In this document: in pieces, positions 55,515 through 63,736 of the stretch
Layout: each line of letters opens with the position of its first letter
Position numbering within the stretch: position 1 is the stretch's first letter
Assembly: GCF_000165505.1 (NCBI RefSeq)
Contig: NC_014633.1
Location: 62,001 to 126,000 of the forward strand
DNA from: Ilyobacter polytropus DSM 2926
Lineage (GTDB): Bacteria > Fusobacteriota > Fusobacteriia > Fusobacteriales > Fusobacteriaceae
Direction of reading: 5' to 3'
DNA: 64,000 nt
Translations under genes and position numbers: made by a program
The notes under the pieces: generated by a model
What the model was told of the DNA's origin: nothing
The model's input: the letters and a program-made list of their open reading frames with translations, nothing else
Database searches by the model: none

Positions 55515-55760
55515 ATGAAACAAAATACAAATATTGAATTTTTTAAGTTTATAAGTAATTTAAAAATAAGAGCACAAAAAGATGCAGAGAATGCAAGTTT
55601 ATCTAGAGAAATTTTAGTACCCACATACGATTATTATAACAGTCTATTTTCTGATTATCTTCCTTTGCATAAAGATGATCACTATGTTGCAATGGAACTG
55701 GAGGAATTAAAATTATATATAAACAAATTAAAATCTAGAATAGAATTTTTCTCTAAATAA
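55515..55760 (+). CDS. Small unknown protein on the opposite strand, accessory island
   Basis: An 81-residue soluble, helical protein of unknown function, encoded against the phage direction. The ATG at 55515 is preceded by GAGGTGAT; an in-frame ATG at 55509 is possible. It has IRAQKDAENASLSREILVPTYDYY and a C-terminal helix LKLYINKLKSRIEFF. Its stop lies two bases from the end of the convergent NTF2-like gene. Being on the plus strand, it can be expressed in the lysogen, so it may be a moron. Confidence 0.6.
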   Translation: MKQNTNIEFFKFISNLKIRAQKDAENASLSREILVPTYDYYNSLFSDYLPLHKDDHYVAMELEELKLYINKLKSRIEFFSK

Positions 55761-55762
55761 TA

Positions 55763-56152
55763 TTAATCACTATATAAAATAGAAATATTTTTAATTTTTT
55801 CATTTTTAAATTTAAAAACCATTTTTGAAATTTGTTCATTCATATCCCAGGCTTTAGGACCATCCGGAATATCTTCCAGAAAAAATATTTTTTGCCTCAC
55901 AATTACCTCAGTAAATTCATCTTTTATATTATGATTGATAATTTTCCAATAAATAAACTGATATTCTATATTAAAAAAATTAAAAATACTTTTAAACTCC
56001 TCGATCCCAAAAGCCAATTTTACAATATCACCATTTTTCATGCTGTAAATACCTATATCTTGGTGAACTAAAGAAATAATTTTGGGAAGATCCAAAGAGT
56101 TTAGGCTACTCACATAGTCCTCTGTTATTCTTTTTATTTGATTAATGTGCAT
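55763..56152 (-). CDS. NTF2/SnoaL-like small protein, accessory island
   Basis: A 129-residue alpha+beta protein. An N-terminal helix ITEDYVSSLNSLDLPKIISLVHQDI is followed by strands typical of the cone-shaped NTF2-like fold (GDIVKLAFGIEEFKSIF). This fold serves many functions, including cyclase, isomerase and immunity roles. No catalytic residues can be named. I start at ATG 56152 behind AAGGTGAT; an upstream ATG at 56191 would add 13 residues. It stands in a small island of non-phage-like genes between portal and head protease. Confidence 0.55.
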   Translation of the reverse strand: MHINQIKRITEDYVSSLNSLDLPKIISLVHQDIGIYSMKNGDIVKLAFGIEEFKSIFNFFNIEYQFIYWKIINHNIKDEFTEVIVRQKIFFLEDIPDGPKAWDMNEQISKMVFKFKNEKIKNISILYSD

Positions 56153-56280
56153 AATATCACCTTCAAGGTTTTTACAATCATTTAAATTCATATAAAAAAT
56201 ACTACTAAACCAGACTAAAAGAGTAAAAATAAAAATGCAAGTGAATTTTATTTTCTAAAGTATTACTTATGTACTTATGC

Positions 56281-56310
56281 TAGAAAGCCAGACCTGAGCC
56301 TGGCTTTCTA
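56281..56310. terminator. Strong hairpin between portal operon and accessory island
   Basis: 11-bp perfect stem TAGAAAGCCAG / CTGGCTTTCTA (56281-56291 with 56300-56310). No good T run on either side, so terminator function is likely but not certain. Confidence 0.55.
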
Positions 56311-56645
56311 GGGTGGGAAAGTTAGAGGAAGGTTATCTATAAAAGATAGCCAAAAATATAGACATATTCTTGAGAGAGTCTATTTAAAACTCCATACTTA
56401 ATAATAGACGTTTTTCCTTTAATTATAAAAATATATATTCTCATAATTTTTAATCTAGTCTTTCTTTCTATTTTTTTTATTCACAAGTTATTTGTTTTTA
56501 ATTTCATCAAAAAAACTATACAAATTAATTTATTTTATTTAAATATTTAACATCTTATATTTATTTCCAATAATTCCTACAATTACTCATTTTAATACTT
56601 TTTACAGAAATGCTTTTGTTAAAAGCATACGTCATCCTTTAAAAG
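56311..56645. other. AT-rich spacer downstream of the 53-residue gene
   Basis: About 330 very AT-rich bases. No open frame, RNA or repeat recognised; probably the 3' trailer of the portal operon and a promoter region for the accessory island. Confidence 0.35.
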
Positions 56646-56807
56646 TCAATCATCCTCTTCCTCATCAATTTCAAGCAATTCTTTTATCTCATTCATTCTT
56701 ACGCTATTATCTTTCCCAGTTATTTCTTCTTCCATTTCAAGCATTCTAAATTCATTTAATAGCTCCATGTACTCTGTTTGAGTCATTATTTTATCAATTT
56801 TTTCCAT
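56646..56807 (-). CDS. 53-residue acidic protein coupled to the portal-MuF-zincin gene
   Basis: The ATG (56807-56805) is the base next to the TAA of the large gene (TAA-ATG), with GAGGTG just before it inside the large gene's end. The product has about 17 Asp/Glu, is predicted helical, and ends in IDEEEDD. I know no family. Because it is directly coupled to a gene whose last domain is a metallopeptidase, it may be an immunity partner. A small assembly or scaffold helper is also possible. Confidence 0.6.
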   Translation of the reverse strand: MEKIDKIMTQTEYMELLNEFRMLEMEEEITGKDNSVRMNEIKELLEIDEEEDD

Positions 56808-59732
56808 TTAAAACACCTCTTTAAAAAATTTATCAAAATAAGTATTAAATTTTTTCATAAAATCTGTTTGTTTTTCTACTGGAATATATCTACTTGCAGA
56901 AAAAGCCTCTGCTAAAAACTCACTTGTATCACTTGCGGCATAGGTTCCATACTCCTCTTTAATCTTTATGTTGATTTCAAACTTATCAAGTCCATAATCC
57001 TCCATAAGTTTATTTTTTATTTTCACAGAAAGCCTATTTTTAGAGCTGAAGAGCTCATTATTAACAGCGTTAATTTCTGAAATGTCTTCTCTGGTAGTAT
57101 ACTCTTTCCCTACCCATTTAAAAAACCTTTCTTTCAAATCAGAATCAGTTTTCAGAGCATAAGCCGTATCTATAGCATGTCCATATTCATGTTCTACAGT
57201 AGCCAGAGCAGCCATATTTTTACTACCTCTTTTAGTTGATTCTAAAACATGCATTTTCTTTGCAGTATCATAATTTTTCATATGAACATTAGAAAAAGTT
57301 AGATCATTAGCAAGTTCGAGTAGGCTTTTATTTTTATTGGAGCTTTTTAGACCCATTCCATAACTTCCAAACTCTCCATTCCTTTTTAACCCCTTAACAT
57401 TCATAGTAAGAACACTATCTATAGGATAATCATTCACAACTTTAAGAAGTTTCTTATCTATCTCTTTTGAAAAGTCAGCATCGATACCAGTATATTTTAC
57501 ACTTTTAAAAGCTTCCTGTGTGCTCTTATATAATGTTAGGTCCCCCCCTATATTTTCCTCTAAAATTCCCAGGATCTTATCTATATCATTTTCCTTTTGC
57601 TTAACAGCTTTTTTAATCCCCTTGGCAGGATTCCCTGCAAAATCTCCCATCTTACCCTTTAAGTCCTCTATGCTCTTAGGTATGGATCCAGATGTCTTCA
57701 ATCCATACTCTTTCACGTCCTCTTTTGAAAGTGAGATACGCTTGGACCTGCAGTTATGATGGTTTGGTGGCATAAATGTAAACCAAAATTCGTGATCCAG
57801 AGGATATACTTTACCATCAAGAGACTTGCATATGCTAGACTCTCTACCATCCTCTATAGCATCATACAGTCCATAGGGTTTATTCTCTCTGTTCTCCTCT
57901 TGCTGGATATAGGCCCCGGTGTTATAAGCAGAGTGGAGATTATTTCTCCATACTAAATTTAAGTACCAGCCATTCTCCCCAAACCCTGTATTCTTAAGTA
58001 TTTCATCTGAGTTTTTAATCCATTCCTTAAAAGTCTTACCAGATTTCAGGGAGTTCTGTAGGTTCCCTATGAGCCTCTTGGTAGTTTCAAGTTCAATGCT
58101 CTTCTTTATCCAGGTAAATCTTGCCCTAATCTCCTCTGTTATCGGCTCTATTGTAGTATACATTGCAGGGACTCTTTCCAATATAGCAGATATGGCCTCA
58201 TCATAAGGAAGCTTAAAAGGATTTACCTCTTCTGAAAATTCTGCCATATCCATCTCTTTTTCATCCATAGCCCCTATAAGTGCCCCTATAATAAGCTTAT
58301 TCTGAAAATCTGATAGGTCATAACTGAACCCTTTTTTTAGATCCTTTATAGACTTTATTTTTTTTAATTGCCTCAAGGCCTGCTCAAATATTTCCTTTGT
58401 AAAATCCTCTCTTTTTTCCTCAATAAATTCATCCAGAGTTTCAATATTTGCCTTTGTCTTTTCAAGGTAAAAATCTATTTTTTTTTTAGACTCGGAGAAC
58501 TCAGACCCTATACCCGCTGACACCTCTTCCAAGTCACCTTCGTCCACCCCTATGATCTCAGCGGCTTTTGCTTTAGAGATTTTATAACCAAGATCCTTTG
58601 TCCTATTGAGTGTTTCTATTTTTATAGCTATTGTATCAGCTTTTTTCTTTTCAAGTTCCTCTTTTACAGTTTCCCCTTCATCTAGTTCCGCTACCCAATA
58701 TAGGCCCTCTGTATCATAATTAAGGATAAGCCCGTCATATTTTAGAATCTCTTTTAATTCTCCTGTAATAAAGACAGCTATATCATCCTCAATCTTTTCT
58801 TTTTCTATCTGCTGTACAGAGTCCCGGCTATAAGATCCCGTTTCTCCCTCTGAGAATACAGAACCTTTTATAAACTTCTCTATTTTCTTCTCAAGCCTCT
58901 CCAAAAGGATCTTGTGCATTTCTATTTTGAGATCTGAAAGAGATATAAAAAAGAATGAATCTTTAAGAGAGAAGTTGCCTCCTAAAGGAATTGCCATAAC
59001 ATTTCCACTGGTCATAGCTTTAACAGACTCAGCCCTTGCTTTTACCTGTTTTCTTCCCTCTTCTGTTTCGGCCTCCATTTCATCAAATCCAAATACTGGG
59101 ATAATCTCGCCATATTTAGCTTGGATCCCTCTTACTTTTGCCTCAAGGTCATTATAATCTTCAAAGGCCTGTGCCAATCCGTATGAAAAGAGTGATTTCC
59201 CTTGAGGGTATTCAAGATTGCCTTCCCAGATAGCTATTTGAAATTTATCCGGTGTCATTTCTATCTCCGTTTCACCTCTAAGATACCAGACTCCTGTGGA
59301 TCTCTCATATTTGACTTTAGATCTAGGGATCTTAACAAGCTTTTTTAGAGTGAAGTCATCATTATAGATTTTTTCAAATACTGTGAATCCATAATAAGGA
59401 GTTAAAGACAGCTCTTTCAAGTATCCCTGCCAATTTTCTATTTTTCCAAATTTTCCGTTGATCTCTTGTATAAGGTCATTATCTTGAGGTCCGTTCTTGC
59501 TCCTAAGTTCTATGATTCTAGAACATACACCTCTCACGAGGGACAGTACAGGTGTTGAAACAGTTATGTTGTGCAACATTTTTTCTATGAGTTCCGGTTC
59601 AATAGATTTTGTTTCTGGATATATACTTCCGATACTCAAATTTGAAATGGCAATTTCTCGAATAAGATTTCTATTTTTAACAGGTTCTTTTGAAAATTCT
59701 GCAGGTTTCTTCTTTTTAAAAAAATTTAGCAT
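56808..59732 (-). CDS. Fusion: DUF935 portal + MuF head protein + C-terminal zincin metallopeptidase
   Basis: A 974-residue protein. Residues about 20-400 are a DUF935 (Mu gp29-like) portal that forms the DNA entry ring. About 480-690 is a Mu gpF/SPP1 gp7-like minor head domain with FMPPNHHNCRSKRI. The C terminus (about 720-974) carries the zinc-peptidase motif H848-E-Y-G-H852 and a late SEFLAEAFS that probably supplies the third ligand Glu. Portal and MuF are usually separate genes. MuF proteins with polymorphic C-terminal toxin domains are known from temperate phages, so the peptidase could enter the host with DNA. It overlaps no neighbour and ends at the 53-residue gene. Confidence 0.85.
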   Translation of the reverse strand: MLNFFKKKKPAEFSKEPVKNRNLIREIAISNLSIGSIYPETKSIEPELIEKMLHNITVSTPVLSLVRGVCSRIIELRSKNGPQDNDLIQEINGKFGKIENWQGYLKELSLTPYYGFTVFEKIYNDDFTLKKLVKIPRSKVKYERSTGVWYLRGETEIEMTPDKFQIAIWEGNLEYPQGKSLFSYGLAQAFEDYNDLEAKVRGIQAKYGEIIPVFGFDEMEAETEEGRKQVKARAESVKAMTSGNVMAIPLGGNFSLKDSFFFISLSDLKIEMHKILLERLEKKIEKFIKGSVFSEGETGSYSRDSVQQIEKEKIEDDIAVFITGELKEILKYDGLILNYDTEGLYWVAELDEGETVKEELEKKKADTIAIKIETLNRTKDLGYKISKAKAAEIIGVDEGDLEEVSAGIGSEFSESKKKIDFYLEKTKANIETLDEFIEEKREDFTKEIFEQALRQLKKIKSIKDLKKGFSYDLSDFQNKLIIGALIGAMDEKEMDMAEFSEEVNPFKLPYDEAISAILERVPAMYTTIEPITEEIRARFTWIKKSIELETTKRLIGNLQNSLKSGKTFKEWIKNSDEILKNTGFGENGWYLNLVWRNNLHSAYNTGAYIQQEENRENKPYGLYDAIEDGRESSICKSLDGKVYPLDHEFWFTFMPPNHHNCRSKRISLSKEDVKEYGLKTSGSIPKSIEDLKGKMGDFAGNPAKGIKKAVKQKENDIDKILGILEENIGGDLTLYKSTQEAFKSVKYTGIDADFSKEIDKKLLKVVNDYPIDSVLTMNVKGLKRNGEFGSYGMGLKSSNKNKSLLELANDLTFSNVHMKNYDTAKKMHVLESTKRGSKNMAALATVEHEYGHAIDTAYALKTDSDLKERFFKWVGKEYTTREDISEINAVNNELFSSKNRLSVKIKNKLMEDYGLDKFEINIKIKEEYGTYAASDTSEFLAEAFSASRYIPVEKQTDFMKKFNTYFDKFFKEVF

Positions 59733-59858
59733 TAAATCCTCCTCTCTAAATCCGAATTATTAGTTATACCCAAAAGTTGACTAAAGGGTTCATCTGTACT
59801 TCCCTATTTTTCTACATTCTTTGAGAAACCTTGATTTAAACCCTTTGAATGTCAACTT

Positions 59859-61142
59859 TTAAACCCATATTGGGGCACTGTTAAGAGTTCCTTTTCTAGC
59901 TTTTGATATGTATTCTTCTATGCTGTACCTGAAAGCATCCATGAGATGGTTGAATTCATCAATTGGTTTATTGACTGTATTCCCAAACTTATCTTTATCC
60001 CAGGTGTAGTTGCTTATCTCAGTTATGAAATTAACACATCTTGGATGAATATAGATTTTAAACCCCTGGATAAACTGGATTCCGTTGTTAATGGAGTCTT
60101 TCCCTTTAGCTGCACCGATTATTCTCCTGAGTCCCAGATCTCTTAGTTCATCTATAGATTTTGGTTCTGCTGAGTCAGCCGTTATTTTTTCTTTAGAGTA
60201 ACCTCTTTTAGAGATCTCCTCGTATATCATTTTATTTCTTAGGGCTTTTTTGTAAATCTCATCAAATACAAAGATCTCTTTTTTTTCTAAATCTATTAAG
60301 CCACAAAACAATGCCGTAGGATCATTTGTATAACCAAAATCTAGACCAAAAATAGATTTAACGCTTTTTCTTGCAGATATATCATCTGTATCAAATTCTT
60401 TTTCTTCCCAGTTCTCATAGACAAGGCCATCTACAATACCCCATTCTCCAAGTCCAGCCACCTGATAACGTCTGGGGTTATTCTTTTTCATATTCTCAAA
60501 AACTTTCAGATCTGCCTTATCCAAAAACTCATTGCACTTGTAGTTGGTAGTCTTAGCCAATATGTCCGGGTCATTTTCTGCATCAAAGAACCTTTTCTTA
60601 ACCCAGTGCTTTTCATTCCAAGGATTCATCGTGAGGGTGATCTGTTTAAAGAGGTTTCCTGGAGACTGCCCCCTTATAGATTCATCCAGCATATTAAAAC
60701 TATCTTCATTGGTTATCTCGTAGCATTCCTCTAGCCACATCCAACAGAGCATGCCTGTCTCTACTGTTATGGATGTGATTTTGAGTGGGTCATCAAGTCC
60801 TCTGAAAAGAATCTTTTGTCCAGTAGGTTTATATGTAATTTCTATCGGAGATTCTTTTGTTTCCCAAAACTCACTTACTCCCAGCCTGTTAATTGCCCAC
60901 TTGAGATCTGAGTAGCAGCTATCTTTTAAAGTTCTGAATACTTTTCTTACAACTAAGAGGTTTGACTGAGGATGCTCCATCATTTTGTAAATATAGTAAA
61001 GTGCTGTGGTCTTTGATTTTTTAGATGCACGGGATCCTTTACATACTTTGTAACGGCCTTTAAAATTCCAGTAGTCTTTATATCCTTTTCCAATGATGTC
61101 TGGCAGATATATTTTCTTACTCTTCAAGGGCATTCTCTCCAT
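59859..61142 (-). CDS. Terminase large subunit, PBSX/XtmB type
   Basis: Packages DNA into the capsid using ATP. The 427-residue protein shows the adenine/Walker A-like KGSRASKKSKTTA near residue 35-47, MLCWMWLEECYEI (Walker B and catalytic Glu), and the C-terminal nuclease landmarks GLDFGYTNDPTA and a late DEFNHLMDAFRYS. The wording fits the PBSX Terminase_3 group. It overlaps the small subunit gene by 26 bases. Confidence 0.94.
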   Translation of the reverse strand: MERMPLKSKKIYLPDIIGKGYKDYWNFKGRYKVCKGSRASKKSKTTALYYIYKMMEHPQSNLLVVRKVFRTLKDSCYSDLKWAINRLGVSEFWETKESPIEITYKPTGQKILFRGLDDPLKITSITVETGMLCWMWLEECYEITNEDSFNMLDESIRGQSPGNLFKQITLTMNPWNEKHWVKKRFFDAENDPDILAKTTNYKCNEFLDKADLKVFENMKKNNPRRYQVAGLGEWGIVDGLVYENWEEKEFDTDDISARKSVKSIFGLDFGYTNDPTALFCGLIDLEKKEIFVFDEIYKKALRNKMIYEEISKRGYSKEKITADSAEPKSIDELRDLGLRRIIGAAKGKDSINNGIQFIQGFKIYIHPRCVNFITEISNYTWDKDKFGNTVNKPIDEFNHLMDAFRYSIEEYISKARKGTLNSAPIWV

Positions 61143-61557
61143 GAATTATTACTGGTATAGATCCTTCAACATTAAGCTTATCTGTGAATATGCTGTACCT
61201 CTTCCCCAAGAGCTCTGCAGCTTTTAGTCGTTCCTTCTCATCTGGTGCTTTCAATAATCTTCTTGCAGAAGAACATCCGTCCCCTTCACCTTCTACAACT
61301 ACGATCTCCGCTACAGACTCTCCCCTCATTACCGATGTAAGATATTTTAAAACCTCAGAAGCATTAGCAATTCGTTTACTTTCAATTTGTTCAAGCCTCT
61401 CATCTATGTAGGCCTTTACTTCAGGTTTTTTCAAGTTTTCATTTCCAATTGAATAGCAAGTCTTTTCTGAATAACCTGCCCTTTTTGCTGCCTCAGTGGC
61501 ATTGGCCAGTTCTATATAGAAATCAGCAAATGCCCTCTGTTTCAATGTAAGTTTCAC
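61117..61557 (-). CDS. Terminase small subunit (Terminase_2/XtmA)
   Basis: Recognises packaging sites and regulates the large subunit. The 146-residue protein begins LTLKQRAFADFYIELANATEAAKRAGY, the usual HTH region (key words FADFYIE and ATEAAKRAGYS), then YIDERLEQIES and a C-terminal KAAELLGKRY. GGAGGTGGC lies before the start. It is the first gene of the packaging-structural transcript, following a terminator. Confidence 0.93.
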   Translation of the reverse strand: MKLTLKQRAFADFYIELANATEAAKRAGYSEKTCYSIGNENLKKPEVKAYIDERLEQIESKRIANASEVLKYLTSVMRGESVAEIVVVEGEGDGCSSARRLLKAPDEKERLKAAELLGKRYSIFTDKLNVEGSIPVIIHGENALEE

Positions 61558-61604
61558 AATGCCACCTCCAATACAAATTTTAAAACTCTCATATAATAAA
61601 AAAT

Positions 61605-61636
61605 AACCCCCAAGGATTCATAGGGGTTAAAAAAAA
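61605..61636 (-). terminator. Hairpin terminator between late regulator and terminase
   Basis: AACCCCC (61605-61611) / GGGGTT (61623-61628) with a T run on the minus-strand exit. The stop codon of the sigma-like gene lies inside the stem. It resembles the hairpin at 54,665 in stem, loop and flanks. Confidence 0.75.
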
Positions 61637-61935
61637 TTACTACCTCTTATTTTTAATCTTCTGAGGTGATAGCCTAGTTTAACATTAAGTCTATTGATTG
61701 TATTTTCAGAAGTTTTTACACTTATTCCAAGGTCATTTGCTATTCTTTCATGGGTAAAACCCAGTTTATTTTTCCTCCTCCAAACCTCAATCTCTACTTC
61801 AGTGGCGATAGATGTTCTTAGATCCTCTAAAAAAGCTTGCTGTATATGCTCATCACCCTCTGAAAATATATTATCGTTATCTACATTCAAATCCATCTTC
61901 TCACTATAAACTTCCAAATAAGCAGTTTTTGACAT
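61627..61935 (-). CDS. Sigma-70 region 4-like phage late regulator (ArpU-like)
   Basis: A 102-residue protein whose second half has a sigma-region-4/HTH pattern: VEIEVWRRKNKLGFTHERIANDLGISVKTSENTINRLNVKLG (key words LGFTHERIANDLGIS and TINRLNVKL). Phages of this kind use such proteins (ArpU/RinA-like) to activate late genes. It stands last in the early operon, just before the terminator and the terminase gene, exactly where such a switch is expected. The N-terminal half is acidic and unknown. Confidence 0.78.
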   Translation of the reverse strand: MSKTAYLEVYSEKMDLNVDNDNIFSEGDEHIQQAFLEDLRTSIATEVEIEVWRRKNKLGFTHERIANDLGISVKTSENTINRLNVKLGYHLRRLKIRGSNFF

Positions 61936-61961
61936 TTATCTTATCTCCTTTTGCTTTATAC

Positions 61962-62342
61962 CTAGCAATTGTCTAATATATTGATTACCATTCCAGTTTT
62001 GGCCTTATCGACCTCATACCCCAAGAACACTGGTATCACATTATGACAATCGTCATCTTCCAGCCATCCATACTTCTGCATAAGATCCAGAGGTAATTGA
62101 GCTGCGTTGATATAATCAAATTTTCTCCTGGAATCCCTGATAAAATAAAATCCTATCCTGTAGGGCTTCTCTTTACCTTGGAGTAATTCCATAAACTTGT
62201 TCCTTTTGATTTTATATTCCATTTCAGAGGTCTTAATATATCTTTTGCAGGTGTCAGACATTACTAGGAATTTCCCAGTCCACTGTTTCGAGTTTTTAGA
62301 GCTTGGTACATTCCCTGGTATAAATATTTTAGTCTTGTCCAT
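61962..62342 (-). CDS. RusA-type Holliday junction resolvase
   Basis: A 126-residue endonuclease-like protein that resolves phage recombination or replication intermediates. It has RDSRRKFDYINAAQLPLDLMQKYGWLEDDDCHNVI, shown here as key words KFDYIN, DLM and GWLEDDDC; the aspartates are the catalytic residues of RusA. I start at ATG 62342, which overlaps the end of the DUF3310 gene by 14 bases. The C terminus is short. Confidence 0.88.
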   Translation of the reverse strand: MDKTKIFIPGNVPSSKNSKQWTGKFLVMSDTCKRYIKTSEMEYKIKRNKFMELLQGKEKPYRIGFYFIRDSRRKFDYINAAQLPLDLMQKYGWLEDDDCHNVIPVFLGYEVDKAKTGMVINILDNC

Positions 62343-62562
62343 GGTTCGCCTCGGTTTCAATTTTAGCTATATACCTGTCCAAATACCATCTGGCTTTTTT
62401 TAAGTCTTGGATTTTGTTTTCTTTGTGTTCTGCTCGTGCTACGTATTTGACTACATTTCCTAGGTGGTAGGGAAGTCTCCAGTCCTCTATGGCATCTATG
62501 ACCTCAATCTCCCCAAAAGTATAATGCTTAGGGTGGTTGATATTATCTGTCATAGTGTCCAC
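62329..62562 (-). CDS. DUF3310 phage protein
   Basis: A 77-residue protein with the full DUF3310 signature: NHPKHYTFGEIEVIDAIEDW, HLGNVVKYVARAEHK and a C-terminal KARWYLDRYI helix. It is a common phage early protein of unknown function, sometimes called nucleotide-kinase-like. It overlaps both neighbours slightly, in a compact early operon. Confidence 0.9.
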   Translation of the reverse strand: MDTMTDNINHPKHYTFGEIEVIDAIEDWRLPYHLGNVVKYVARAEHKENKIQDLKKARWYLDRYIAKIETEANHGQD

Positions 62563-62938
62563 TCTCCATCCTGGATAAAGTCCGGTCTATCTTCTGCTCA
62601 ATGATACGCCTAATATCGCCCCTGTGCTCCTCTAAGACGTTTTGAAAGAGGTGGTGGAGGTTGTGCCCCTCTAATGCATTCTTGAAGTGGATACAGTGAA
62701 TCTCGAAGTCTCTCTTGATAGCTCCAGCTGAATTAACAATCATTTGTTCAGCAGTAATAATCCTGTCTGCTATTTCATCTTTGACCTCGTTGAGCCTTTT
62801 CTGGGAAGGATCCATAAGAAACCTCTGAAGGGACAGAAGCAACTCCAATCCCTCACATTTGGTCTGTTCTAGTTGTGCAGAACCACCGAAGTGGTTGTAT
62901 ATGCTACTGTTCTTGATTTTATAATCCTTTGATATCAT
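62543..62938 (-). CDS. MazG-like (all-alpha NTP pyrophosphohydrolase) protein
   Basis: A 131-residue helical protein. LEQTKCEGLELLLSLQRF and NEVKDEIADRIITAEQM have the E-x-x-E ... E-x-x-D spacing of the MazG/dUTPase superfamily that binds Mg2+ for nucleoside triphosphate hydrolysis. One Glu appears as Lys-Cys-Glu-Gly, so the site may be slightly unusual. It lies in the early operon next to DUF3310, a frequent pairing. Substrate unknown. Confidence 0.75.
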   Translation of the reverse strand: MISKDYKIKNSSIYNHFGGSAQLEQTKCEGLELLLSLQRFLMDPSQKRLNEVKDEIADRIITAEQMIVNSAGAIKRDFEIHCIHFKNALEGHNLHHLFQNVLEEHRGDIRRIIEQKIDRTLSRMESGHYDR

Positions 62939-63476
62939 ATGCCCTCCCTGTGAGATTATTTAGTATTCCCATCGTCTGGTTATATATTTCAAGCTTTTCT
63001 TTCAAAGCCTTATTTTCAACTCTGTACGCATCTATATTTTCATGTGCTATTTCAAGGTCAACTGCCATATCTGTATTCATTACCTCAAATTTTTTTAGCT
63101 TGTCATTAAGTTTTTCAATGCATGGATGAGGTGTTTTCAGTTTATGAGGCACACTCTTTTTAAGCTCATTATCCAGATACTTGTTGACGTTATCCGCATA
63201 TTCTATTTGGGATTTGAGATCCGAAATAATATTATCTTTTTCAGCTATCTCTTTCTCCCTCTCCGAAATCACTTCTAATGCATCTTGGAGCATATTTTGC
63301 TTATTTAAGTTCATCACACCATCTCCACTTATTTTATTTTTAGGCTTTAAACGGGCTATTTTATTTCTTACTTGTGCCACTGCGACACCTAGTTTTTCCG
63401 CAATTTCATTTGCAGTCATTTTGCCCTTGTTGTCGATTATGAACTGCTCTTCCTCTTTGGTCCAAACTTTCCGCAT
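62919..63476 (-). CDS. HTH (SANT/Myb-like) protein with coiled coil
   Basis: A 185-residue protein. Residues 1-45 have WTKEEEQFIIDNKGKMTANEIAEKLG, a Myb/SANT-like HTH start, for DNA binding. A long coiled coil follows (about 60-170, many Glu/Lys/Leu). It is probably a phage regulator or replication accessory protein, seen in several Gram-positive phages as a small 'transcriptional regulator'. It lies in the early operon. The precise role is open. Confidence 0.68.
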   Translation of the reverse strand: MRKVWTKEEEQFIIDNKGKMTANEIAEKLGVAVAQVRNKIARLKPKNKISGDGVMNLNKQNMLQDALEVISEREKEIAEKDNIISDLKSQIEYADNVNKYLDNELKKSVPHKLKTPHPCIEKLNDKLKKFEVMNTDMAVDLEIAHENIDAYRVENKALKEKLEIYNQTMGILNNLTGRAYDIKGL

Positions 63477-63661
63477 TACTCCCCCTTTATGTCATCGAGT
63501 TGTTTTCTCTTGAATTTCCAAAACCTCCTCAGACTGTCCATGCTGCCTATGCTATACCTGGCCAGATATTTTCTCTGATCACCAGGCATCATGTTGCTGG
63601 CTTTCTTTCCCAGTTCTTCCAGGAAGGCCACAGTTTTTTCCAGGATCTCTTTTTCAATCAC
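63476..63661 (-). CDS. Small unknown early protein, 61 residues
   Basis: Helical, basic, ending WKFKRKQLDDIKGE. It starts with GTG at 63661, overlapping the end of the 26-codon frame, and its stop touches the ATG of the HTH gene, so it is part of a tightly coupled early operon. No family recognised. Confidence 0.6.
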   Translation of the reverse strand: MIEKEILEKTVAFLEELGKKASNMMPGDQRKYLARYSIGSMDSLRRFWKFKRKQLDDIKGE

Positions 63662-63734
63662 ACTTAAGCGTTTTCCCTTTAGTATTTTTCATGTAGAGCC
63701 AGTACGCATATAGCTTTATCTCTGATTTAGTCAT
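63654..63734 (-). CDS. Very small frame, 26 residues
   Basis: ATG at 63734, AAGGGGGTT ribosome site upstream, stop at 63654 overlapping the next GTG. Product begins MTKSEIKLYAYWLYMK. Too short for confident function; spacing and overlaps support translation. Confidence 0.45.
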   Translation of the reverse strand: MTKSEIKLYAYWLYMKNTKGKTLKCD

Positions 63735-63736
63735 GG

